DNA of 64,000 nucleotides from CATQHD01 sp965202675 (lineage in GTDB: Bacteria; Actinomycetota; Acidimicrobiia; Spongiisociales; Spongiisociaceae): the NCBI GenBank assembly GCA_965202675.1, contig OZ241842.1, positions 1,860,001-1,924,000 on the forward strand, read 5' to 3'. Position 1 is the stretch's first letter; each line of letters starts with the position of its first letter. Positions 45,675 to 54,021 of this stretch are shown one piece after another. The position numbers were made by a program, and so were the translations under genes. The notes under the pieces were generated by a model. It did not search any database. It was not told the DNA's origin and saw nothing but the letters and a program-made list of their open reading frames with translations.

Positions 45675-47420
45675 GTGCGCGCCTCGGTGCCGGGGATCGG
45701 ACGGCCCGAAGAGGTCCTCCGGGTGTTTTATGAAGGCCGGGCTGTGGAGGCGAGGGCCGGGGACACCCTGGCGGCGGCGCTGGTAGACGCGGGCCGCCGG
45801 GCCCTGCGGGAGGCGGGGGACGGAACCCGGCGGGGTCTTTTCTGCGGGATGGGCGCCTGCCACGAATGCGAGGCGGTGGTCGACGGGTCGGCGGGCCGGC
45901 TCACCTGCATGATCGAGGCCGAGGACGGCATGACCGTGAGGCGGCAGCCGTCCAACCCGGAGCCGTCCAACCCGGAGCCGTCCGGCCCCGGCGCCCGCCG
46001 GTACGCAGAGATCGCCCCCTCCGTCCTGGTGCTGGGGGGCGGCCCGGCCGGACTGTCGGCGGCGGCGGCCATCGCGGAGGCGGGAGTGGAGGTCGTTCTC
46101 CTGGACGAGCGCTCCAAACTCGGCGGTCAGTTCTACAAACAGCCCGGCCCGGGGCGGCAGATCGACGAAGGCGGCCTCGACGGCCAGTACCGGGCCGGGC
46201 GGGAGCTGGCAGGCAGGGTGAGGGGCGCCGGGGTTGCGGTCATCAGCGGCGCAACCGTCTGGGGGGCGCTCCGGCCTGATCTGCTGTTGGCCCGCGGCGG
46301 GGGGTGTTCCTGGATTCTCCGGCCCCGGCGGCTGGTGCTGGCCACCGGAGCGCACGAGCGGGCGGTTCCGATCCCCGGCTGGACCCTTCCGGGCGTGATG
46401 ACCACCGGCGCCGCCCAGACCCTGCTCCGTTCCAGCCAGGTGGCGCCCGGACGCCGGGTGCTGCTGTCGGGCAACGGCCCGCTCAACCTGCAGGTGGCCG
46501 CCGAGCTGGTGCGGGCCGGCGCGGAGGTGGCGGCGCTGGTCGAGCAGGCCGACCTGAGATGGTGGACCAATCCGGCGGCCGGCGCCGGCCTGCTCCTCTC
46601 GGCGCCCGGGACGGCGGCCAGGGGCTTCTCGTACCGGGCGGCCCTCGCCCGCGCCCGGACGCCGGTCCTGGACCGCAGCTCCGTGGTCGAGATCCGGGGT
46701 TCGGACAAGGTGGAATCGGCGGTGGTGGCGCCCCTCGACCCGTCGGGCGGTCGCCTTCCGGGCGCCGAACGGGAGATCGAAGCCGATGCGGTCTGCCTCG
46801 GGTACGGATTCGTACCCGCCAACGAGATAGCCCGGGCCCTGGGTTGCCGGCACCATATCGATCCGGAGTCGGGAAGCCTGGTAGTTGCCCGCACGCGCAC
46901 CGGCCGGACTTCGATCCCCTCCGTGTGGGTGGTAGGCGACGCCGGAGGGGTCGAAGGCGCCTACGCCGCCCAAGCCCTGGGCGCCATGGCGGCCGCCGAG
47001 GTGTTGGCCGATCTGGGGGCGGCGCCGGCGGATCGGCGCTCGTCTCCCCTCGTGCGGCGGGCGGAGAGGTCCCGGCGGCGGCATCTGCGGTTCCAGAAAG
47101 CTCTGCGCCGCCTGTACCGGGCGCGTCCGTTGACCACCCAGCTGGCGGACGACGGCACGGTGGTCTGCCGGTGCGAATCGGTGTCTCTGGGTGAGATCCG
47201 CCGCGCGGTCTCCGACGGGGCCGCGTCGGCCGGCGCCGTCAAGCGGCTGACCAGGGCGGGGATGGGGAAATGCCAGGGGCGGTACTGCAGCCCTTCGATC
47301 CTGGCTCTGGCCGCCCGGGCGGGCGGCGCCCCTCCGGACGAGATGTCGGGTTTCGCCCCCCAGATACCCGCCCGACCGGTGGAGATCGCCGAGGCCGCGG
47401 CGGTCTTCCCCGGCCTCTGA
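45675..47420 (+). CDS. 2Fe-2S/FAD/BFD oxidoreductase (opine or hydroxyproline dehydrogenase alpha-type fusion)
   Basis: The 581-residue fusion has an N-terminal 2Fe-2S ferredoxin domain (GLFCGMGACHECEAVVDG then LTCM), a PSNPE repeat linker (15-base DNA repeat at 45946-45975), an FAD/NAD(P) domain (LVLGGGPAGLSAAAAIAEAG; VWVVGDAGGVEGA) and a C-terminal BFD-like domain (VCRCESVSLGEI...GMGKCQGRYC). In HcnABC, opine oxidases and D-hydroxyproline dehydrogenases, HcnA- and HcnB-like parts are often separate; here they are fused. The likely beta partner is the FAD oxidase at 40.4-41.5 kb. Confidence 0.88.
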   Translation: MRASVPGIGRPEEVLRVFYEGRAVEARAGDTLAAALVDAGRRALREAGDGTRRGLFCGMGACHECEAVVDGSAGRLTCMIEAEDGMTVRRQPSNPEPSNPEPSGPGARRYAEIAPSVLVLGGGPAGLSAAAAIAEAGVEVVLLDERSKLGGQFYKQPGPGRQIDEGGLDGQYRAGRELAGRVRGAGVAVISGATVWGALRPDLLLARGGGCSWILRPRRLVLATGAHERAVPIPGWTLPGVMTTGAAQTLLRSSQVAPGRRVLLSGNGPLNLQVAAELVRAGAEVAALVEQADLRWWTNPAAGAGLLLSAPGTAARGFSYRAALARARTPVLDRSSVVEIRGSDKVESAVVAPLDPSGGRLPGAEREIEADAVCLGYGFVPANEIARALGCRHHIDPESGSLVVARTRTGRTSIPSVWVVGDAGGVEGAYAAQALGAMAAAEVLADLGAAPADRRSSPLVRRAERSRRRHLRFQKALRRLYRARPLTTQLADDGTVVCRCESVSLGEIRRAVSDGAASAGAVKRLTRAGMGKCQGRYCSPSILALAARAGGAPPDEMSGFAPQIPARPVEIAEAAAVFPGL

Positions 47421-47484
47421 CCCCGCAGGCGGAGATCGTGTAGTTTGGGGCGGGGCGGCAGTTCCATGATCGGACAGGAGGAGG

Positions 47485-48423
47485 ATGATGACCACCGAGT
47501 TTCACGGCAGCTACACAGTGTCGGTGACTCCGTTCACCGAGGACGGGTCGGCCGTCGACGTGGGGGCGCTCAAGGATTTTCTCGACTGGCAGCTGGACGT
47601 CGGAGTGCCCGGGATCATCGCGCTGGGCAGCACCGGCGAGTTCCTGGCGGTCAACGACGAGGAGCGCCGCCTGATCGTCGACGTGTATGTCAACCACATC
47701 GACGGGCGGATCCCGGTGGTGATAGGCACCATGAACGCCCATACCCCCAACGCGGTCCGCTACAGCCGCGAGGCCGAAGAGCAGGGCGCCGACGGGCTGA
47801 TGATCATCCCCCCCTACTACTACACCCCCACCGAGGACGAGATATTCAACTATTACGCCGCCGTCGACGAGGCGGTCTCGATCCCGGTAATGCTCTACAA
47901 CAACCCTGTTACATCGAACGTCGACATGTCGGCGGCGCTGGTGGCCAGGTTGTGCCGGTCGTTGGAGAGCGTCCAGTACATAAAAGAATCGAGCCTGGAC
48001 CTGGCCCGGGTCCGCGACGTCATCGAGGCCTCCGACGGCGAGATGAAAGTGTTCGCCGGGGAGCGGATCGTCGACTCCCATCTCCTGGGTGCCATCGGAT
48101 ACGTAAACCCCTACGGGAACTACATACCGGTCCCTTCCTATCGGATCTTCGACCTCCTCGACCAGGGGCGCATCGAGGAAGCCCTGATTGTCCAGCGGCT
48201 GATCGACCGGATCGACCACATCATCGCCGAGGGCCACCCCACCTACGGCCATCAGTGTTATTCGAAGGCCCTGGCCGCCATGGCCGGCCACCCGATGGGT
48301 GATGTGAGAGCCCCTCTCACGACCTTCCCCGCCCTGGGGGAGGAGGGCCGGCGGCGCGTAGCGAAGATGAAGGTACTGATCGACGAGCTCGAGTCCTACG
48401 TCGCCGCCCTCGACTTCGGGTGA
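47485..48423 (+). CDS. DapA-family lyase/aldolase
   Basis: The 312-residue protein has the DHDPS/NAL fold: SVTPFTEDGSAVD, GSTGEFLAVNDEERR, the YNNP motif in place of the common YNYP, and the Schiff-base Lys in IKESSLDLARV. Placed beside amine/imino-acid oxidoreductases it could be a pyrroline-hydroxycarboxylate deaminase or another dehydratase/aldolase rather than lysine biosynthetic DapA. Two adjacent ATGs (47485 and 47488) follow AGGAGG; the second has the better spacing. The next gene overlaps its stop as GTGA. Confidence 0.85.
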   Translation: MMTTEFHGSYTVSVTPFTEDGSAVDVGALKDFLDWQLDVGVPGIIALGSTGEFLAVNDEERRLIVDVYVNHIDGRIPVVIGTMNAHTPNAVRYSREAEEQGADGLMIIPPYYYTPTEDEIFNYYAAVDEAVSIPVMLYNNPVTSNVDMSAALVARLCRSLESVQYIKESSLDLARVRDVIEASDGEMKVFAGERIVDSHLLGAIGYVNPYGNYIPVPSYRIFDLLDQGRIEEALIVQRLIDRIDHIIAEGHPTYGHQCYSKALAAMAGHPMGDVRAPLTTFPALGEEGRRRVAKMKVLIDELESYVAALDFG

Positions 48424-49469
48424 TCCCGGCGGCGGCGCCGGACGCCCGGACCGAAGGGTCCGACCGCCTGAAAACAGGGATCGCGGGGGGAGGTTCGATC
48501 GGTGCGGGGTGGGCGGTTGTCTTTTCCCGGGCGGGCTTCGAGGCGGCGGTCTTCGAACCGGATCCCGCCCGGCGTTCGGTCCTGCCCGCCGAGATCGAAC
48601 ACCGGCTGCGCGAGCTGGAGGCCCACGGCCTGATGGACGAGGACCCTGTTGCCGCCGCGTCCCGGGTGTCGGTCGGCGGCGATCTGGGCGAGATGGTCGA
48701 CGGCGCGGCGCACGTCCAGGAGTGCGCTCCGGAATCGCTCGACCTGAAGACGGAGCTCTTCCGTCGGCTCGACTCCCGGGCCGCCGCCGGGACCACCCTG
48801 GCCAGCTCGTCTTCCACCCTGACCATATCCGAAATCGCGGCGGGGCTTCCAGGGCGGGGCCGGTGCCTGCTGGCGCATCCGGGCAACCCGCCGTACCTGT
48901 TGCCCGTGGTCGAGCTGGCCCCGGCGCCGTTTACCGATCCGTCCGCGGTCGAGTCCGCCGCCCGCCTGATGAGGGCGGCGGGGATGTCGCCGGTGATGGT
49001 CCGCCGCGAGGTCGAGGGGCTGGTGTTCAACCGGCTTCAAGGAGCGCTGTTGCGCGAGGCCCTGTGTCTGGTGAGGGACGGGGTGGTCTCGCCGGCGGAT
49101 CTGGATCTGCTGGTAACCCGGGGATTGGGCCGCCGGTGGTCCGTGATCGGCCCCTTCGCCGTCGCCGAGCTGAACACCCGCGGCGGGATCCGGGCGCACG
49201 CGCGGGTGATCGGGCAGGTGTACGCCCGGATAGGCCTCGAGCGCGGCCGGGACGATCCATGGACTCCGCAGGTGATCGACGAGGTGGCGGGCGACCTCGA
49301 GTCGAGGTTCCCGTCGGCCCGGTGGGAACACCACGGCCGATGGCGCGACCGCGAGCTTATGAAACTCCAGTCCGCCCTGTTGCGGCGGGCGGAGGGCTCT
49401 CCCTCGGAGGGCGGCGGGCAGTGGCCTTCCGGCGGCGGGCAGGCCGGGCGGACGCTATCGTCGGGCTGA
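48420..49469 (+). CDS. 3-hydroxyacyl-CoA dehydrogenase-like protein
   Basis: The 349-residue product has the NAD motif GIAGGGSIGAGWAVVFSRAGFEAAVFEPD, the VQECAPESLDLK and SSSTLTISEIA segments and HPGNPPYLLPVVELAPAPFT. The last is typical of L-gulonate 3-dehydrogenase, carnitine 3-dehydrogenase and lambda-crystallin relatives rather than fatty-acid HADs. The GTG start overlaps the preceding stop. The C-terminal 25 residues are Gly/Ser rich and poorly conserved in character. Confidence 0.83.
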   Translation: MIPAAAPDARTEGSDRLKTGIAGGGSIGAGWAVVFSRAGFEAAVFEPDPARRSVLPAEIEHRLRELEAHGLMDEDPVAAASRVSVGGDLGEMVDGAAHVQECAPESLDLKTELFRRLDSRAAAGTTLASSSSTLTISEIAAGLPGRGRCLLAHPGNPPYLLPVVELAPAPFTDPSAVESAARLMRAAGMSPVMVRREVEGLVFNRLQGALLREALCLVRDGVVSPADLDLLVTRGLGRRWSVIGPFAVAELNTRGGIRAHARVIGQVYARIGLERGRDDPWTPQVIDEVAGDLESRFPSARWEHHGRWRDRELMKLQSALLRRAEGSPSEGGGQWPSGGGQAGRTLSSG

Positions 49470-49509
49470 TGATGTCCGGCTGCCGGGGCCGGTGGAAGGA
49501 GGCTCCGAG

Positions 49510-50376
49510 ATGAAGCTGGGCGTTTACATGTTCTCGACCGATCTATCCATCCAGCCGGTCCGTCTGGCCGAGGAGCTGGAGGAGCGGGGGTACGAATCCC
49601 TTTGGCTGCCCGAGCACAGCCACATCCCCACCAGCCGCAGGACTCCTTGGGGCGGCCGCCCGGCGGACACCGCCCCGCCCCTGCCCGAGTACTACCGCCG
49701 CACCCACGACGCCTTCGTGGCCCTGGCCGCCGCCGCCGCGGTTACCGACCGGCTGAAAATCGGAACGGGCGTCACCCTGGTAGCCCAGCACGATCCGATC
49801 TGGCTGGCCAAACAGGTGGCTTCTCTCGATGTGGTGTCCGACGGCCGGTTCATGTTCGGAATCGGCTTCGGATGGAACCGCGAGGAGATGGCCGGCCACG
49901 GGGTGGACCCCGCCGTCCGCCACCGGCTGGTGGAGGAGAAGATCGGGCTGATGAAGGCCCTGTGGACCCAGGAGCGGGCCTCCTATTCGGGGGAGATGCT
50001 CCGGCTGGAGGAGAGCTGGGCCTGGCCCAAGCCGGTCCAGAACCCGCATCCGCCCGTCATCCTGGGCAGCTCCGGCGGCGGCCCCAAGGCCCTGGACGCC
50101 CTCGCCCGTTACTGCGACGGGTGGATGCCGACCGGAACCCCGGGCGAGCTGGGGAGCCTGGCCGGCCGGATCGCCGCCATGCGGGAGTATATGGATGCGG
50201 CGGGGCGGGATCCGTCGGAGATCGAGATCACCCTGTACGCCGTCCAACCCGGCGGCGCCGCCCGGCTGGCCCGGGAATCGCTGGGAATATCCCGGCTGGT
50301 GCTCGACCTTCCTTCGGCGCCGGCCGAAACGGTGATACCGATCCTGGACAAATACCGGTACCTGACCGGCGCCTGA
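49510..50376 (+). CDS. Luciferase-like (LLM) F420-dependent oxidoreductase
   Basis: The 288-residue TIM-barrel protein has KLGVYMFSTD, ESLWLPEHSHIP, KIGTGVTLVAQHDPIWLAKQVASLDVVSDGRFMFGIGFGWNREEM and HPPVILGSSG, the pattern of F420-dependent LLM enzymes (TIGR03619-like). Its substrate is unknown. The ATG at 49510 follows AAGGAGG; upstream codons from 49492 include the ribosome site itself and were excluded. F420 enzymes support an actinobacterial source. Confidence 0.87.
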   Translation: MKLGVYMFSTDLSIQPVRLAEELEERGYESLWLPEHSHIPTSRRTPWGGRPADTAPPLPEYYRRTHDAFVALAAAAAVTDRLKIGTGVTLVAQHDPIWLAKQVASLDVVSDGRFMFGIGFGWNREEMAGHGVDPAVRHRLVEEKIGLMKALWTQERASYSGEMLRLEESWAWPKPVQNPHPPVILGSSGGGPKALDALARYCDGWMPTGTPGELGSLAGRIAAMREYMDAAGRDPSEIEITLYAVQPGGAARLARESLGISRLVLDLPSAPAETVIPILDKYRYLTGA

Positions 50377-50421
50377 TCAGACAGTAAGGAGCGCCCGTTG
50401 CGGCTGCGCCGCCGGACCCGT

Positions 50422-51144
50422 TCAGGTCAGGCGGGACGCCCGCACCTGCGTCTCGGCCATATGCAGGGAGGCCACCACCGGGTCGATGCAGAAGGCGTCG
50501 ATCAGGTGCGCCACCTCCCCGATCATGCCTCCCCAGATCGTGCAGCCGAAGAGGATGGCTTCTACCGGCGCCCGATCGAGCATGGCCCGGGCCGCCGGTA
50601 CGCCCTGGTGGTGGAGCCGGCGGCGGAACCGCTCCTCGACCATCTCGGCCTCGGCGGCGGTGTCTCCGATGAGGGTGTCCTCTCCTTCGACATGCATGGG
50701 TACGAAGTCGACCGCGCCGACGGCCTCCGAAAGTCCGTAGGCCCGCAGGTTGCGGCGCACCCAGTTGGCGGTGATCCGCCATTCGTGCTCGTCGGGGAAC
50801 AACATGCCGATGTTGGCGCCCCGGGCGGCCGCCAGCGCCGCCGCCGTCTGCAGGGGGCCGACCACCGGGACGGACGCGCTTCTCTGCGCCTCCATCAACG
50901 CCGGATCCGAGCAACATCCGATGATGGCGGCGTCGGCGCCCTCGCTTTCGGCCTGCAGCACCGCCGCGATCAGCTCGTTCATGTAGAGCGGCACGGGAGA
51001 GAGCATGGGCCCGGCGAGATCCGGGGGGAGTTCCAGATGGCGCACCTCGACGAATACCCCGCTGGAGGCGTGTTTCCGGAGCACCGACAGCGTGCGCGCC
51101 GAATGCAGGTTGCTTCCTATGGGCTCTATGTACACGATCTTCAA
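50422..51144 (-). CDS. Asp/Glu/hydantoin racemase-family protein
   Basis: The 240-residue leftward protein carries the two Cys motifs of the family, AAIIGCCSDPALMEA and AILFGCTIWGGMIGE, and an N-terminal KIVYIEPIGSN. Family members racemise aspartate, glutamate or hydantoins, or isomerise maleate. The TTG at 51142-51144 lies seven bases after GAGGAGG and begins at the conserved first strand; the open frame to 51237 is not needed. HyuA/HyuB 7 kb away make hydantoin or a related cyclic amide a reasonable guess. Confidence 0.8.
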   Translation of the reverse strand: MKIVYIEPIGSNLHSARTLSVLRKHASSGVFVEVRHLELPPDLAGPMLSPVPLYMNELIAAVLQAESEGADAAIIGCCSDPALMEAQRSASVPVVGPLQTAAALAAARGANIGMLFPDEHEWRITANWVRRNLRAYGLSEAVGAVDFVPMHVEGEDTLIGDTAAEAEMVEERFRRRLHHQGVPAARAMLDRAPVEAILFGCTIWGGMIGEVAHLIDAFCIDPVVASLHMAETQVRASRLT

Positions 51145-51245
51145 TTTCGGCCTCCTCGGGTACCGGTCGGGTCCGCGGTTCCGGGGGTTCGGGGCCCGCG
51201 GGCCGAGTGTAACCTTGCCCGGCAGCGCACACGGCAAGGAGGGGC

Positions 51246-52010
51246 ATGGGCGGCGCTCTTGAGGGAAAGACCGTTCTCGTAACCGGCGCGTCGAGGGGCA
51301 TCGGCCATGAGATCGCGTGCGAGATGGGCAAGGCGGGCGCCGCCGTGATAGCCCATTACGCCCGGTCGAGATCGGGGGCGGAGGCCGCGACGGCCGGGAT
51401 CGCCCCGGACCGGAAGCTGCTGGTGCAGGCCGACTTTCGGGAACCCGGCTCGGGCCGGGAGGTCTGGCGGCAGGCGGCGGAATGGCGGGAAGGGGTCGAT
51501 GTGCTGGTCAACAACGCCGCCGTCCTGCCCGAGCTCGACTGGGAGGCGCCGGACGAAGCCTGGGACCGGGACTGGTCGCTCGCCCTGCAGGTGAACGTGG
51601 TCGAGCCGGCCAACCTCATCAGAGAAGCAGTGCACCACTTCCTTGATCGCGGGGGCGGCGCGCTGATAACCCTGTCGAGCTGGCTGGCCTACCGGGCCGG
51701 CCGGGCCGGAACCGCCGCATACAGCGCCTCCAAGGGCGCGGTAACCGCTCTTACGAAGGCGGTCGCCTCAGAGTACGCCCGCCGAGGGGTGCTCGCCTAC
51801 AACATCGCGCCGGGCATGGTGCGCACCGACATGTCCGTGGAAGCGGCCAGGTCGCAGGGCGGTGAAGAAGCGGCCGCATCCCAGCTGGCGATGGGCGAAT
51901 GGATACCCCCGGTGGAGATCGCAAGATTGGCCGTTTTCCTGGCGGGCGGCGGCTGCCGCCACCTGTCCGGCGCCACGATAGATATCAACGGCGCCAGCTA
52001 CATGAGATAG
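51246..52010 (+). CDS. Classical short-chain dehydrogenase/reductase
   Basis: The 254-residue SDR has VLVTGASRGIGHEIA, DVLVNNAA, the catalytic Ser in ITLSSW, Tyr-x3-Lys in YSASK and the GMVRTDM loop. The C-terminus ends GATIDINGASYMR, close to the usual GxxxxVDGG. It is NAD(P)-dependent with an unknown substrate. It is divergent from the racemase gene and 75 bases upstream of the second binding lipoprotein. Confidence 0.9.
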   Translation: MGGALEGKTVLVTGASRGIGHEIACEMGKAGAAVIAHYARSRSGAEAATAGIAPDRKLLVQADFREPGSGREVWRQAAEWREGVDVLVNNAAVLPELDWEAPDEAWDRDWSLALQVNVVEPANLIREAVHHFLDRGGGALITLSSWLAYRAGRAGTAAYSASKGAVTALTKAVASEYARRGVLAYNIAPGMVRTDMSVEAARSQGGEEAAASQLAMGEWIPPVEIARLAVFLAGGGCRHLSGATIDINGASYMR

Positions 52011-52085
52011 CCCGGCCGGGCGGCGGGGCGGTTTGCTAGCATCCGAGAAATCGGTGAAGTCTTACCCCAGCCGGGAGGAGAAAGA

Positions 52086-53867
52086 ATGAAGAACAGCAGG
52101 AAGCGTTGGGCGCCGCTGACGGCGGCCGCTCTCGCCTTGGCCATGCTCGCGGTCGCCTGCGGCCAGGCCGACCCGCCGGAGCCGGTGGTGGTAACGGTAC
52201 CCGCGCAGACGGTGGTGGTCACCGAGGTGGTTACGGAGGTCGAGACCGTGACCGAGACGGTGGTGGTCACCTCCATCGTTACCGAGACGGAGACCGTTAC
52301 CGAGACGGTGGAAGTCATGGTGGAGGGCCCCGACCAAGCCGAGTTGCGCACCCTGCGCGTCGCCATCCCCGACGACGTCGAGCATCTCGACCCGGCGTTC
52401 GGCCAGGCGCAGCTGACCAACCTGGTCCTCAAGAACGTCTACATGCAGCCGGTCCAGTACCGGCCCGGACCGTCCCAGGGGCGCTTTGCCTACGCCGACA
52501 CGACCTCCTTCGAGGGCCAGTGGGTGGAGGCCTGGGACTTCAGCGATGACCGCAAGACCATAACGCTGACCCTCCGCCAGGGCCTCGTGTTTCCGTCCAG
52601 CGGCAACAGGGTGACTTCCGACGACGTCATCTATACGATCGAGCGGGCGCTCGGCACCGCGTCGGGGCCGGCCTGGGTATGGGGCAACATCGGCGTTACC
52701 TCGCTCGACCAGGTTGAACGGGTCGACGAGCGGACGGTCGTCATCAGCGGCGCCCGGCCCTCTTCGATCGTGCTGCCGTTGATGAGAGACCAGACGATGG
52801 GCCTGCTCGACGGCGACGCCATCAAATCCTGGGCTACCGAGGACGATCCGTGGGCGGCTACCTGGATGTCCCAGAACTACGCCGGCAACGGCCGCTATGT
52901 GGTCGACAGCTGGGATCGGGGTTCCCGCATGGTCCTCAAGTCCAATCCGACGTGGCCCGGCCGTCAGCCCTACTTCGAGACCGTCGAGCTGATCGTGGTG
53001 CCCGAGTCGGCAAACCGGCTGGCGCTGCTGCAGAACGGCGAGGTGGACATCGCCATGGACCTGTCGGCCCAGGAGATGGAGCTGGCCGAGGCTTCGGACG
53101 GCGTGGACGTGCTGGCGGTTCCCGACCGGAACGCCATGAACATCCTGCTGAATACCCGCACGGCCCCCTTCGACAACGTCGATGTCCGCAAGGCGCTCGC
53201 CTACGCCACCGATTACAACGCGATCGTCAACGGTGTTCTGAGAGGCCGGGCGGTTCCTTCCGAAGGGCCGATATCGGTCCACTCCAGGTTCTTCGACATG
53301 TACGGCCTCGGGGACAGCTGGTCTTACGAGTACAACCCCGACAAGGCCCGCGAGCACCTGGCCGCCGCCGGGGTGCCCGACGGTTTCGAGTTCGAGCTGA
53401 TCATCTCCCAGGGTCTGCCGATCGCCGACGCCATCGCCGCCAACCTGAAGGCCAACTACTCGGACATCGGGGTCGACATGACCATCCGCCCGGTCAGCGG
53501 GGCGGAGATGTTCGAGAGCCTGGCCGGCCTGGAACACCAAGCCGCCTTCCGCGGCGGTTTGCTCGACTACATCGACGACCCCTACTACCACTTCTACCTG
53601 TGGTGGCTCACCGACACGGTCATCAACTGGACCGGGTTCACCAACGACCGGGTTGACGAGATCGTGGTGGAGACGGCGGAGATCGTGGAGGACGCGGCCC
53701 GGCGCGAGCCGTACCGGGAGGCCGTCGGCCTGGTGGTCGACGCCTCGCCGATGCTGTGGCTCGCCAATGCCGACTTCACCCTGGCCCTCCGCGAGGACAT
53801 CAGCGGGTACACGCACCATCCCGACGGGCTGCTCTGGTTCGCCACCCTGGAGCGGACGGGCGGCTAG
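52086..53867 (+). CDS. Peptide-type ABC transporter binding lipoprotein (second system)
   Basis: The 593-residue family 5 binding protein has a signal peptide with lipobox LAVAC, then an unusual stalk of about 50 residues made almost only of Val, Thr and Glu (VVTEVVTEVETVTETVVVT and similar), then the binding domain with ITLTLRQGLVFPSSGNRVTSDDVIYTIERAL and FDNVDVRKALAYATDYNAI. The stalk probably spaces the domain from the membrane. AGGAGAAAGA precedes the ATG. A strong hairpin follows the stop. Confidence 0.92.
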   Translation: MKNSRKRWAPLTAAALALAMLAVACGQADPPEPVVVTVPAQTVVVTEVVTEVETVTETVVVTSIVTETETVTETVEVMVEGPDQAELRTLRVAIPDDVEHLDPAFGQAQLTNLVLKNVYMQPVQYRPGPSQGRFAYADTTSFEGQWVEAWDFSDDRKTITLTLRQGLVFPSSGNRVTSDDVIYTIERALGTASGPAWVWGNIGVTSLDQVERVDERTVVISGARPSSIVLPLMRDQTMGLLDGDAIKSWATEDDPWAATWMSQNYAGNGRYVVDSWDRGSRMVLKSNPTWPGRQPYFETVELIVVPESANRLALLQNGEVDIAMDLSAQEMELAEASDGVDVLAVPDRNAMNILLNTRTAPFDNVDVRKALAYATDYNAIVNGVLRGRAVPSEGPISVHSRFFDMYGLGDSWSYEYNPDKAREHLAAAGVPDGFEFELIISQGLPIADAIAANLKANYSDIGVDMTIRPVSGAEMFESLAGLEHQAAFRGGLLDYIDDPYYHFYLWWLTDTVINWTGFTNDRVDEIVVETAEIVEDAARREPYREAVGLVVDASPMLWLANADFTLALREDISGYTHHPDGLLWFATLERTGG

Positions 53868-53881
53868 CCCGACGATACGAT

Positions 53882-53915
53882 GACCGGGGAGGGCGAATCG
53901 GCGCCTTCCCCGGTC
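53882..53915 (+). terminator. Hairpin between binding protein and permease genes
   Basis: Fourteen-base arms (53882-53895 and 53902-53915) pair with one G-U wobble around a six-base loop. No U tract follows. In such operons a hairpin here usually lowers permease expression relative to the binding protein, by partial termination or 3' protection. Confidence 0.7.
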
Positions 53916-54021
53916 CTTACACAGGGGTAGCCCTATAGGCGAGACACGCGAGATACAGGCGCAGGAAGCCGAGCCCCGTCTCTCCCGCCTGCGCAGCTGG
54001 ACGATCTTCCTTCTGCGGCGC

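Noticed and set aside
47485..48423. Lysine-biosynthetic dapA
   Set aside because: YNNP instead of the common YNYP, no dapB or lysA nearby and placement among amine oxidoreductases make a catabolic lyase more likely.
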